Part shown: positions 27,084 to 39,508 of the stretch, piece by piece
Layout of the letters: the number at the start of each line of letters is the position of its first letter
Position numbering within the stretch: the stretch's first letter is position 1
DNA from: Certhia americana
Lineage: Eukaryota > Chordata > Aves > Passeriformes > Certhiidae
NCBI GenBank assembly: GCA_018697195.1
Contig: CM031879.1
Location: 33,244,541-33,308,540 of the forward strand
Length of the DNA stretch: 64,000 bases
Direction: 5' to 3'
Made by a program: the position numbers and the translations under genes
The notes under the pieces: generated by a model
The model's database searches: none
Seen by the model: only the letters and a program-made list of their open reading frames with translations
What the model was told of the DNA's origin: nothing

Positions 27084-30000
27084 TCAAATAAAAATAATGG
27101 AATTGTCCATCAGTCAAGACTATTGAGTCTCAGGCTACAGAGAAAACATCTTTCTAAGTAATTCTACAGGAAAAAATGCAGGCAGTATTCAAAATGCAAA
27201 CTTCAAACGAATGTGTCTCAAATAGAAGCAGACTATAAAAAGCTATATCTGAGTTCAGTGTAGAGGAAATTTTGCAAAATGACCTGCATATATTTTAGTG
27301 TGCTTCAGTATAAACACTGTTTTGACTATAATTTTTACTGGAATTTGAAAATTAAATAATGAAATCTTTCCAATAGTGAAATCCTTCCTGTTGTCTTTGC
27401 TCTATGTGACCTAAGGTTTTAATGTCAAATGCATCTTTGTTTTAGCTTTGCATTAATCTGTATTAAAGTTGGGAATACTTGAAGGAACACTTTACAGTTT
27501 GTCTGGCCTTTATTGTGTGTTTTGGGTTTGGGTTTTTTTTACTGATTTCTTTGTATTGAAATAATTGTTTAAGCTATATGGTCTGAGATTCACAGTGGGA
27601 GTTGTCAGTGTGAATACTGCATTGTTTTTCTGAAAATCAAATGGAGGAGGGAGGAGAAGCTGTTCTTCAAGAAAATGTTTTAATTTTTGTTCTATCAAAC
27701 CTAATATTAATAGCCACTTTTTCTTCTTATTTTCATAGACTTTTATTTATTTTTTCGGTGATCTCTGTCTTACTTTCTTCTAACATAAAATAGCTCTTAG
27801 TGTAAGTTGTCTTTTTTGGGGGTTGTTTTTTTGTTTGTTTCTCTCTTTCTTTTTATAATGTTATTAAGATTTTTAAACACCTAGCAATGTTTTTTCTCTG
27901 TTTGTTAAAATGGAGGGTGAGTCACTTGGTTAGGGTTTGTAAAGACAAAGCCTAAACTTAGGTTGCAGATGTAGTCTGATTGGGTATTACTCTTGAGGCT
28001 TATTTTGGAAGTTTTCTTATAAAACCAAACTGTGCTGAAACAATTGTGTTCTCCAGTGGTGGAGCAGAATATATGAGTAGAGAAGTGGTAGATCCTGTAC
28101 ATTTCAGTGAGAGCTTGTGGCATACACTGGTGTGGTGTATGTAACTTAAGAAGGTGTGTCATAGACTGAAGCTTCTATAAGTTGTTTAGAAAACTGTAGT
28201 ATGAATATTTCACTGTGAAATTGTAGGGAAATTTCAGGTTTCATATGCAGTTTCTTGAGCCTAGTACTTGTCAATACTTTTCCTGAATTACTGGCTGATA
28301 GAGTAAATGTATGCACTGTGCATAAAAAGGCAAATACAGAATTGCCAAGCAGTACAAATGTATGATGAGTACTGCCAGTTAGCTGGAGTGGAGGCAGTGC
28401 TTGCACTGAGCTTTAAGACATTCAAACCAGCAGTATGTTGTTGAGGGAAAGAGGGGAGCTGACACTGTTCTGGGATGTGTTCATAGTAGTGCCTGTGTCC
28501 AAACACTAATGAAATAAAGTGGCCGCATTCAGCGATGTTAGGACCTCATATGGAACGCTGTATTTAAAGAAGTATATTAACTGTTACAAGGACTAAAAAG
28601 GAATGGTTCTAGCAATTTGGACCAGAAATACAGAGAGGAAGAACTGGAGCTGTGCAAGAGGAAAGTGAGATGGACAAGGTTGTTACAATGCTTTGAATAA
28701 ATTGGGTAGGTGTGCTCAGCTGCTGGGGATAGGTTCCTCAGGGAGGCTGTGTAGGAGCTCTCATGGTTTGAGAGGGATTTAATTTTGTTACTCAGTAGGT
28801 ACTGGCTCCTACCTTCTGGAGAACTGAAAGCTCAGCAGCTAGAAACTACCGTGCAGGATTATGGCAGCAACTGCTCCTCTTGAGTATGAGGTATCTCTTT
28901 GTTAGGGAGAATCTCATGTTTCCTGCAGAATTTTTAATCAAGTTAACATCTATTTGGAATTGAATTTGGAAATGAAGAATGCAGTTTGATGCACAGCCTT
29001 TGGGCTGAAGAATTCTCATTTCCTATAAAACATGGAAAATGAGGTGAAATTGGGGTGATTTTAATGAGAATAAGTTTGTGTTTGTATAGGTGAAATAGAC
29101 TAATATTTGGATAAATATGTTGTCTTCTTAATATAACATTATTTACATATGTAAAAAATTAATGAAGATTGGCATTTTCCCATTCAAAAGGTATTAATTT
29201 CCAATCTGGTTTGGCTATAGTGCTCTTAAGTCCTACCTATTTTGATACTTAAGTAGGTTCCCACTCATGCCTTAGCAATCCCTATCCTAGGGGTGATGAG
29301 ACTGGAGTGTTGTGGAATTTCAGCAATACTGTTTTAATTGGTCTGGTAAAGTTCACACTGTAATGGTGTGAGACACCTTTCTCGTGTTGGAGCTGAACAA
29401 AAAGCTGCTTTGGGCTAGTTGTTTGATGCTGTAAATAGAGTAGAAAGAAGAGCTGAATGAAACCCAGCTCCTTCTGTGACACTGCCTTGAGAGGCTTTGC
29501 AACCCAAGCCATTTCCCTTTGTACAAGGCAAAGGAGCAATCTAGTTTTATGTTGAAATTATGATACTTTGGGGATTATACCCTGATACCACTTGCTTATG
29601 CTGTGATTAAGTTTGTCATATCTGTTGAGGAAAAGAATATAACCCTTTATATCTAATTTTTCTTATGCCTTTATTATTATTTGCATGCCAGCTATGATGC
29701 ATGCTTCCATCAGGAGGTTTATAAGACTTGTTGACAGGAGCCATTCTGTGTATAACAAGTCTGAACTTAATGTAATAAAATAAATCTAATACAGTCTTAA
29801 TGATTACAGTGTTAGAAGAAATACTTAATATTGGTAAGTGTAGGGATGCTAGAATTGAAATTGTAGTATTTTAAGGCAAGTAAAGAAAGCAGCATTAGGA
29901 AGTGTGAGGTGAATTTAGAACCTCAGAAGGGATTTGTGGAAGTTGTGAAGTTTTATGTCCCTGTATGTTGAAGCTCCTGAAGAATGCAGTCCCTTTCCAG

Positions 30001-30213
30001 GCAGAAGGATTATCCCTGTAAGACTTCGGTGGTATAACTTGTACTTTTTTTATAGCCAGTGAAGTTGTTACAGAAATCTCTGCCTCAGAAAAAGAAATCT
30101 ATGGGTTTTCCACAGTATTTGGTACCACCTCCATATTGTCAGTCAAAGAGCCAGCTGTCAGACACATCCTTGTATCCAGCTGTGCCAAGTCCTGCTTGCT
30201 TTGGGTAGCACTA

Positions 30214-30714
30214 CTGCTCTTTGCTAGTGCAGGTGAAGGGAGAGGGTCTCTGGATTATCTGATGACGTAATTTGGGAGGCCAGGTTCGTTTGCAGAACCA
30301 GTGGCATCTGAAACTTTCTGCTGGCTTTTTGGTGGTGTATGTTGGCATTGCAGCCTTTGTAAGTGAAGGAGGAAGATAGCAATTTGCCTGCTGTCCTGTT
30401 TCTTTGCCAGATGTGATGAGGCTGAGTGTGCTGTATAGAGGTGTAGGAATATTGGAGACAGCAGCCTGTCCTGCTTTTCTTCCTCCCATTGCCCCACCAT
30501 TGCCAAACTGGGTTGCATGGTGCGCTTGACCTGGGGCTACGCTTGAATTGCTCAGGGGCCACAGAACTGGCTGCTGTGGACCTGGGCAACTTGGTTGTTT
30601 TCTTTCAGGCTTTATTCTAGGCTGTTCAGTGGTAGCCTCCTTGAGTAGGTCACCTACAGTGTCAGAGTTTTGGTTGAGTGGCTTAAAAAATTTTGCGGAA
30701 TAAGTACCTGCAAA
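30214..30714 (-). other. 167-codon stop-free stretch, possible decayed coding relic
   Basis: On the minus strand one frame is open for 501 nt between stops at 30715-30717 and 30211-30213. The translation is rich in Q, P, S, T and K (for example KFFKPLNQNSDTVGDLLKEA near its start). A second minus frame is open over much of the same span. About 500 bp upstream on that strand (31023-31301) lies another lysine-rich open frame. I do not recognise a family and see no catalytic motif, splice pattern or poly-A tail proving a retrocopy. A frame this long can arise by chance in a GC-richer patch of a 64-kb window, so this may be nothing. Confidence 0.2.
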
Positions 30715-31817
30715 TTAATTAGCAAATGTACTTTGAAATGTTGCGACTTCTCTGAGGTAAAGAACTGTAGGAAAATACCGTGAGAAGAGATGATGCAGAA
30801 CACTTGGTGGAGTTCTACCATGCAGCTACAGGACCCACACCTGCTTGTGTTAATGCCTCCTCTGGACATCACTCTTACAGTGTGGATGTGCTCTTGGGCT
30901 TTCTGGTGAAAAAAATTACAACTTTGTGGTTGTGTGCAACAGCAGGTTCCTTCTTTAGACCCTAAAAGGTCATCATCTTCTTTCCCAATTGCTTTTTGGT
31001 GATCTTTTGTTTGTGTTTGTTTTTAATTCTTATTTATTTTTCTTTCCATTATTTTCTCAATAAAATAAGTTTTCTGTTGTGGGTTTTTCTTTTCCTTCTT
31101 CTCTTTTGGATTTGGAATTAGGGATTCTGTGCTTTCAGCTTCTGTTTTTGTCTTTCCAGTCATCTCTGAAAACTGTTGGTTCAAGAATTTGAACTTGTTC
31201 TTTTGCTGTCCCAAGCATTGGGTTTGGAAGCATTTCTGTCTCTTTGTAAGGTGGAAAGGTTCCCTGTAAGGTGGATAGTAGAAAGAGTTGTCAGTATTCA
31301 AGTTGTGTTGGGGTTAGCAGAGAATAAATGACACACAGTTAAAAATAACTTCAGGGGCGTTTGTGATTTCTTATGTGGTTTTCTTATGAGGCAAATCTGA
31401 ATTACTAGAATAACTTGTCTGTACAGGATCAAGACATCTATTAGTTTCTGTTTAGAGAAAGGGTGTTTAGATCTCTGCAGCCTTTAATTTTTTTTTCTGA
31501 GAAAGAAGACCCCAGTGCTCATTGCTGATCCATCTTTTTCCTAAATCTTCAAGCAAGTGATAATTTTGTATTTAAGATGAAATTCCTCTTGTTATTGACT
31601 CCTGCTTTAGTTTGTGTGGGATTATTGTTTTTTATGGCATTTAGATTTTGCTTTAAAACTATTCAATCTTTTTAGATTTTTTTTTCATTTTATTTTCATT
31701 GTATAAAATGTTTTCAGATCAATTTTTTTCCTGTTCATGGAACAGGAAGTGTAGGGAAGTTGGAAGATAATATATTTAATTAATAATGTTTTATCAATCT
31801 ACTTCATTCTTTTACAG

Positions 31818-31890
31818 GAAGCGGTCATTGGTCAAAATTTGCTTACCTGAGCAGACGCAAAAAATTTATGGGCAAAAGTACAGTGTGTAG
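31818..31890 (+). other. CNOT2: Predicted untranslated exon 2 of CNOT2
   Basis: A 73-nt segment between a pyrimidine-rich acceptor (TTCTTTTACAG) and a donor (TAG then GTAGGT). Its composition differs from the AT-rich surroundings. In the frame that would join the CNOT2 coding exon, its last codon is TAG (31888-31890), so it cannot extend the protein and must be 5' untranslated sequence if used directly. One ATG (31868-31870) opens a short upstream ORF. There is no transcript evidence here; the call rests on splice signals, strand and position. Confidence 0.6.
31868..31890 (+). promoter_or_regulatory. 5' part of a split upstream ORF in the CNOT2 leader
   Basis: ATG at 31868 reads MGKSTVC and then AG. 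On splicing to 50423, the next base completes AGG (R), followed by TGA at 50424-50426. The result is an 8-codon uORF whose stop lies 8 nt before the CNOT2 AUG at 50435. The uAUG has T at -3 and G at +4, a weak-to-moderate context that would allow leaky scanning. The uORF depends on the predicted exon 2 to exon 3 splice. Confidence 0.5.
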
Positions 31891-34800
31891 GTAGGTGGCG
31901 ATTTTCAGTGTACTTAAGGTTCTTCAAGGAGAACCTTATTCTAAGGGAGTGGGATTAGCTCCCAAAATTTTGGGTTTTAAAATATTTAGGTAGTAGATTC
32001 AACAATGAGGAAGGAACTGGATTTGAAGTATATTAGTGTGCTCCCTACCTTTCTGAATTTTTCATAAAAAGTTACTTGGAATGTTGTGTATATTTGAGTG
32101 GTCAAGAGAAATTAAAAAAGGTCTATTTTACATGTACTTCAAAAAGTTTTGCAAATACTTTCCTTTATGATTTGTAAACACAGTGTTCCCAAAAGTGCTA
32201 GTCTTCCCAAGTTTGAACATTAGTAATTTATAAAGTGATTTGGCATCTTTAGTTTTTGATGGACAGTGTTTTACTACATTCAGTTCATTGAAACATAGTG
32301 CTGTAGTTGTTGCACATCAGTATAATTTACTGCAGTGTGTCATCATAATGAAAGTTAGTCAAGGTTCTGTGATTGTAAATTTGCAGCAGCTCTACCACAC
32401 AGTGAGTGGTTGAGGTCTGCATTTTGGAATATGAATAAGAAGCACGTTTTATTTATCCCCCTTAAAAAAACCCCAAACAAACCTTCATATTAACAGTCTG
32501 CTTTACACATAAACATTCTTGGGAATCCCTAGGGTTTCTTCAGCTGAAGTGGCAGAGGCCAAAAAGATCCAGGAAAAAACCCCTTGATTTTGATCATACA
32601 GAAATGTATGTTGCTAGTAATGATACGGAATACTTTGGGATAGTGTTGCATTTAATTCAATAAAATTATCTTTGAAGATGAAAGGTTCAATTTCAGGACT
32701 GTTTTGGTTTTTATTTTAACATCAATAAATAGAATTTCAGTGGCTTTGTTTTTTATTGCAAGTCTCAAACTGTGGTGCTATGCAGTGTAGCCAGTTTTTG
32801 TATTTATGGCCTAAACATAGAGTAGGAAGGAGGTGACGTTTCTAAATTGGGTATGATGCCATTTTAAATGTGAAATTTGTTATGTTCTTGTGAATTAGGG
32901 AGGAATTTGAGTGGACTGGATTCTGTGGGTTAGTAAAATCTGAGAAATTATTGGAAAAAAGTGAATATGATACAGCATGAACTTAAAAACAGATGAGCTA
33001 GCTTTGGGGTTTTGCCAAACAGCATTTGAAAGCAGCATGGTCACGTTCCCAGGAACACGTCATGACATGCTTAGGATTCATTAAACAAAGGTGAGCAGAA
33101 GAGTTGGTAAACCTAAGAGTATCTTGCTTTTGTGATTACTTTGTTTTACGTTTTGGCAATATGTGTTTGAATTTAATGGTACACTGTGGAAAGTCCCAGA
33201 AGTGATTTTGAAGGATTTTTCCTTTCTGTTGTCATATATTTGCTATGCTCAGTTAGAATTCAGTTTGAGGATTTAAATGCTCATGTGAACTTTCTCCTAT
33301 GGGCTCCTAGCTCATGTCCCAGAATCCCAAATGGTTGGGAAAAAGTTATGTGTGGCACGGGTTGGTTTCTTGCTCCTCAGGATAATTTATCATTGTGCTT
33401 CTTTTGCATCCAAGATAGTCTCCAGATTGCTTTGGGTTTCCTAGAGCAAGGCTGGGTAGGTGCCATTAGGGACTGTGGCTTTCACTGGTAGTTTCTAAAA
33501 ATGATTTTTATGGCAGTGTGTTTCTCCTCAGCCCCCCATGTAATGCTTAAAAGAAGCTGAGACCCGAGAGGCCTGTGGTGTGGAATTGCAGTTTCCTGTG
33601 CAGGTGAGAGCCAGCGTTTAAAGTGCATCAGTGGTGTGTGCAGACTGGTAAGCAGGAGTTTGAAAAGTTGTAGTTCCAGACATCCTTGGTAACAGCATGA
33701 CAAAAGCTGTCCTGACTTAATTGCTGCGATAAGGAAGGCAGATGAGTGTTCTCATTCATGAACTTACATATTCTGAACCAGGCAGCAGAATCCTTTCTTA
33801 GAGCCAGTAGTGCTTAAGACACATGCAGGTACCAGGGTAGGAGGAATAAGGACTAGTAGAGCTTGAGAGCCCCATGGGATGTGATTCAACTTATTTAAAT
33901 TTGGACTAGATCTGATACTTCATGAAGCAGTACCAGACAGACCTGTTTTGAAAAACTGGATCCAGAGATGAGAAGTCATTCATTTATTGAGAGTAATCTT
34001 CAGCTTTGTTCTTTCTGAAGCATTAAAATAAGTTTGCCTTGTAAAAGAAACCTTTGGTTGAGCACTTCTATATCCATGTTGTCTCTCATTTCCAGTCTAG
34101 CGCTTCTTGTACCAAGGAATTTTACAGAAGCCTCTCATCCAAGACTGTGTGTTTCGCTTCCTTAAAAGTAGGTATTTTAGAACAGGACTTAGAACTGAGG
34201 GATGCTTTCGTAAGAACATTTTTCAGATGTAGATTTTTCTTTGTATTAAATCCTTTGTTGATTTGAACAAGAATGAGTAAGTTGAGCTCCTGATTCAGCA
34301 GATAAGGTTGTCCCTAGGAACTTATATGGGAAGAGGGAGCAAACTGTCAAGTTCTGCTTCATGCTACTGTGCAAGGCCAGTTACAAAATTAAGTAATCTT
34401 TACAGAAAGGGACTGGAAAATTGCTATAGAGAACCACATGCATATTTTTGCTCTTGATGAGAAGAAATTCAGAAACATCAATACAGAGTAGAATAGCAGA
34501 TAAGTATTGGAAGTCACAAAGTTCCCAGAGGGGCTCCTGTCTTTCCTACCTAGGCTAAGTCACAGGTTTTTTTCCTTGTTTGTTTGATCACTACAAATAA
34601 CTGATATTTGAAGTAATTTTTCCTCTGAAATGTATCAACATTCTAAGAAAGAAGGCTGTTTAACTGGAAACAGCAATAAAAGGAGAAAAATAGAACTAAC
34701 CAAGGATGCACTTTCTACACAGAAAGTAGAAAACCTAAGGGTTTTCATTTCAATCTTTCGTCAAGTATGCTGACTATAGACTTCACAGGAAGCCCATAGG

Positions 34801-37239
34801 AATGAATACACAAAAGATTCAGAGAATACCTTCAAAGTGCACAAAGCCATAACATAGTGAAAGTCTTCATAAGAATTAATTCTTTGTAAATAACCTGAAA
34901 TGTAGAAACTTGTAAGTCCTTTTTAAAAGAAAATGTACAGCTTCCTAATTTTACCTGCTTAACTAGGGCTATGCATGCCCAAACTAGCTATCTAAGCATT
35001 TAATCTACAGTTTAGCAAATTTATCTTTACAGAAAAACGTGCTTCAGACTATTCATCTTTTCTCTGTATGCTCTTCATGGCTTACTGACAGATTATTTTC
35101 CTTTAGTGTTTTTGAATCATTAATTAACAGGCATTGGCCAATATTTTGTTCTTTTCAATTGAAATTTTAGACTGGAGATTAATGTTTGACATTATGTGAG
35201 AAGCATGAAGGTAACAGTAGTTAAGATCTTTTAGTAGCCGTGGGTTTATTGGGGTTTTGTTGTCATTCTTTCCCAGTGAAGCTAATAAAGAAAACCATCT
35301 GCAGGTGCTGGGTGCCAACTGGCACCCTGTGCAGGGGAAGTGGGGTGCTGCATGTGATTACTCCCCTCCGCTGTGCTCTTACTCCTGTCCCAGAGGTGTC
35401 TGTAGGTGCTGTAGGGATGGTTGGATGAGGTATTGTAGCAAATCCTGTCTGAACTTCCATATATCCTACCAGAAGTAAATCGGTAGTACCTCAGTTGCTA
35501 CTTGGGTTTGCAGCTTGTCAGCAGCCCCTGTGGAACAGGCATGATGGAAAAATTTAGGATGGCAACTTCACTGATCACCCTAGTTCAATTTTACCATCAC
35601 AGATGATCAGTTATTTACTATATTTACTTAGTAGTGTTTTCCACTGTACAAGAATTCATCCTTTTGATAAAATTCATGTGGACAACAGGTGCTTGCCTTG
35701 ATCTTCTGATACAGTTTCTGGGCTGTTAAGATACTGTAAATTAGGGCTGTGGCTATTACATTGTCCCACCTGCTAAGGCATAGTGTAACCATGCCTGTAA
35801 CCACACAGCATGGCTGGACCAAGAACCCAGCTGGCTAAAAACTTAAGGAGGCAGCCAGGAGCAGGACTATCACAATAGACTTCATTGCTTTGAAATGTTA
35901 TGCTCAGTGATGATTCACACTGTAGTGAATCTTTCCTTATAAAACACAAAGTACAATCTTCCTATTCAAAGCATTAGTATTCTTAATGTAAGAGTTGTCC
36001 ACTGAATGTGTAGGTTTCTCTCTGTCACTTCAAAATCCAAAAAGCTTGCTTATCATTAAAATTTTGTAGTTGCTGCCTGTAGTGGATTGTAGTTAGGTGT
36101 TTGTATTCCACCTTCCCTGTAACTCACTTACTGTCACTTTTAAACTAATTTTCAAGTATCTTAAACAACTTTATTCTCAAAGAATGCTATGAGACTTAAG
36201 TAAACGGCATTCTACCAACTATCTGTAGCGTATCTGGTTTTCCTTGTTCTGCTTTCAAAGCTTTCGCTAGGTGTTTAATTTATTGAATCATCAAGACTTT
36301 GCTGTTGCTTAAAAAAAATTTCATAGTAGTACTTTAGAAGCAGTAGATCCTCCTTTCCAGGAATTTTCAGTATTGGAAGCAAATGTGTGCCTCAGAATTT
36401 GTTTGATAGCTGTTTCAGATCAGATTATTTAAAAAAAAGCATGTGTTCATAATTCTGATTTTTTTTCTGCATTTCACTTAGTTGTGAGTGGTACAGTCTT
36501 GTCAAGTGTATTTCTGTTAATAAGCAAAAAGCTTTTGATGTATGATCTCTATCCAGTCACTATATGAAATACATTTTTTGGTCTCTTTTATACTTTCCTG
36601 TAGATACATTAATAGTATTACCATTTCTGAACTAGTTTGAGGATAAATTGTGGTCAGAGGTAGGAAAACATACTTTTTTTGTGCATGGCTAGGTTTTGGG
36701 AGCTACAAGTCATGCCCCATGGTTGCTCTGTAGGCTGTTCATTTATGCTGCCTCTGGGAGAACATTATTTTTCATAGCAATAAGCATTTGGGTAAGTTCC
36801 CTTTTAAAAAGGGGGGAAGGGTTAACAAAAGCTGCAAGGAATATATTTAACAGAAAAAACTTATGGCACCAAAGAGTACATAAACAATTTGAAAAGAAAA
36901 ATAGTATTGAAGGAGATCAAACACAAATAATACTTCAGTATTTGTAAACGCTTTTGACAGTTACGGTTTTTGAGAGCTAGTTACTGTAAGCTGCAGTCAC
37001 TTAAAGAGAGCTGCAGTATTTGGGTGGTATTTTGTTTAAATTAAGAATAACTATAAACTTATGCAACATATAGCTGCCTCCAGTTATCTGGTATATAGGT
37101 CCATGAGGAAATATATCACCCTCTACATTCCTGCCAGCCTGATGCCAAGAGAAAGGCATATTCATGACTTTACTGTATTCATTTAGATTTTGAAAATATG
37201 GCAAAGAAATCAGTTTTTATCTTTACTGAATAAGATTTA

Positions 37240-37262
37240 ATTCCAGAACAATGTTCTGGAAT
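37240..37262. repeat. Perfect inverted repeat ATTCCAGAACA-A-TGTTCTGGAAT
   Basis: Eleven-base arms around a single A. The centre contains two steroid-receptor-type half sites (AGAACA and TGTTCT) with 1-nt spacing, rather than the canonical 3 nt. The arms also contain TTCnnGAA, as in heat-shock elements. The symmetry is certain; any factor binding is inference. Confidence 0.85.
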
Positions 37263-39489
37263 GTTTTAAAACAAAACTTCTAAGATTCTGCTTCAAAATT
37301 GTGCAGGCTAGGGGAGGGCAGGAAGGGGATTGTATCACTCAAGAAGCAAGAACTTCTTTCAGGACTTGGCTGACCCTGAGAATACTTCAAAGAAATTGGC
37401 ATCAGATTGTGGTGTAGTGATTTAAGTCTTCTGCTTTCTCCATCTGCTATACTGGTAAAATATGTTGAGAGTAAAATTCATTTGAGTGTTTCACTCTTGC
37501 AAGTTTAGATGACAGTGAAGTAATGCTGCTGGTCAGGATAACTTCAGAATCTTGTGAAATCAGAAGTAGGGACTGTGAGCAAAGTGCATACATTAGCTGA
37601 AGATTGAGGAGTCCCAGTTTCAGTAAAAGTACTCCTTTTTTTGTTTTTTAGTAAGACCAGAATAACAGGAAGCAATGCCCTGTTGCTTGTTTTACCAAGC
37701 TGCTGAGGCACTAAACATTGCTGTGTTGTTTTGGAACTCTGTATTCAACTGTTTTCTGAGAAACTGTGAGGAAAATATGAGATGGAGGGGACCATGCCAT
37801 GTCTGGGGCTTGGGCCGGGTCTCAGCAGCATTTGCAGTCTGAACTTAGACTGCCAGTTTGAGGTAGCTCTGTTTTAAAATGTTGTGGCCTAACGTCTATC
37901 CATTCCAAGAAGAGTTGCTTTTGATTTAGAACTGTTATGTTATTTCAGTTTCTGATATTTGAACAAAGTTTACAGCATAAGGCCATTTTTTTACAATATG
38001 GACTGAAGTCCATGTGCATAAAGGAGAGGGTACCTAGCTAGTCTAATTCAATTTTTGACAGCTTTAATAGACAACAGAGTGATGGGAGAGATTTAAATTA
38101 AACGTGTGGAAGATTAGTACAGTGGAAAGGCATGATAGGTGCATTTACCAATTCCTTAATTTTACTTGTTGATTGCATTTGTGATAGCGTGGTAGGGAGC
38201 TCAGTCTATAATTTATCTTTTCCACTGTGGAGAAGTATCACTTAACACTTCAAATTTTTGAACTGCAATTTCTCATTATTTTTCATTATTTAAGTCTTAA
38301 GTAATTCCAGTACTTTTCCATTATCTTTTTTAAAAGATCAGCTTATTTTTTTAAGACTGATTTGGCCTTGTACTTCAGATATGATGTAAAAACATTTGAA
38401 GTTGTTTTGTCATGCTTCATTTTATGTCTGAACCTGGTACAGCTGTTATCACAGCATAGCCTGGCCATGTAATCAGAAGGTTACAAGAAACAGGCCCTGG
38501 AATATCTAGGAAGCGTTTGAAGAGTTTAATTTAATAAAAATCACGGTAAATAAATAACCAAAAGGCAAAATTTTGACTTGGATTTTTGGATTTGCCCTGA
38601 AGAGTCACAGACTCATACGTATGTTTTAGGAGGACGCTCCAGGAACCCATGAATGAATTTAACTTTAACCTGTGTGTGCTTCTGGGAAATGTTTCTGCTT
38701 TTGCAGACTGTAACATTAGTCTGGAGAAGGAGAGTTGCTGAGAGGCAAGTATGCAGCCAGGAGGTTGTAGCAGCTCGTAAATATTTCTTTTCCTTCAAGG
38801 ATTCAATATATTAAACATACTTAATGTTTTGGATTTTCCAGTAGTATTTTAAGGTAAGAGAAGCTGTTTGATGTGCTTCGTGTGCAGGATGAATTTTTCG
38901 GCCAGAATATTCTCAGTTATTTCTATTTTTAGAATACCTCTGGGAGGAAAAAAAGCCCAAACAAAACGGAAGTCTGTATTTCTTAAAATTCAACTAAAAT
39001 TAAAAATACTGTTATTACCTCTTTCTTGAGGTGCTTCAAACAACTGGTTAGCAGCTTACATTAAATACTGTATGTGTGAATGTACTGATAGAAGATGAAA
39101 CGTAGCTGCTCTTTTATTCAGTTAAAAGATTTAGCTACCTTGTGCTCCCTGTACAAAAAGCCCCTGCCCCTGAAAACACCAAAAACACATCTTAACTCAC
39201 CCTCCACCCTGGCAGAAGCTGGAGTAGAAATGGGTCTAGTACTGGTTTATTTAATGTCAACAAATGCCATCAGAGTAATGAAAGAAAAAAATATTCTTTT
39301 TGTTACTGTGCATCGTGCGTTACATATCACTGTACAGTGCTTAACTGCAGGAAATGCTCAGGAAATCAGGGCTTATTTAAAATACAGTATTTTAGATTAA
39401 CCAAACATGGAAGTTTTGACTCTGTCCAGGAGGAAATAGGAAGTGCAGCTGTCTTAAAAAGTTAGTGGAATTGGTGCTGTGCTTAATTT

Positions 39490-39508
39490 AAAAAAAAAAA
39501 AAAAAAAA
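39490..39508. repeat. A19 homopolymer
   Basis: Nineteen A followed by GAAAAAG. No gene-like sequence or target-site duplication was seen around it, so it is treated as a simple repeat rather than a retrocopy tail. Similar A runs occur at 23148-23165 and 55462-55475. Confidence 0.85.

Larger units (their letters stand above)
39..31817 (+). other. CNOT2: CNOT2 intron 1 (predicted), no other gene recognised
   Basis: About 31.8 kb between the predicted exon 1 donor and exon 2 acceptor. Apart from the CpG island start it is AT-rich, with homopolymer runs, small direct and inverted repeats (listed separately) and scattered open frames of 60-121 codons on both strands. I recognised no tRNA, rRNA, snRNA, CRISPR or intact transposon. 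Slightly GC-richer patches near 8.9, 12.1, 16.5, 20.9 and 30.1-30.7 kb contain most of the longer chance frames. None resembles a known domain. Confidence 0.6.

Noticed and set aside
33041..33092. ATG-initiated short frame followed by AAAGGTGAGC
   Set aside because: The frame stops before the donor, the upstream acceptor has a purine-rich tract, and the peptide does not resemble CNOT2.
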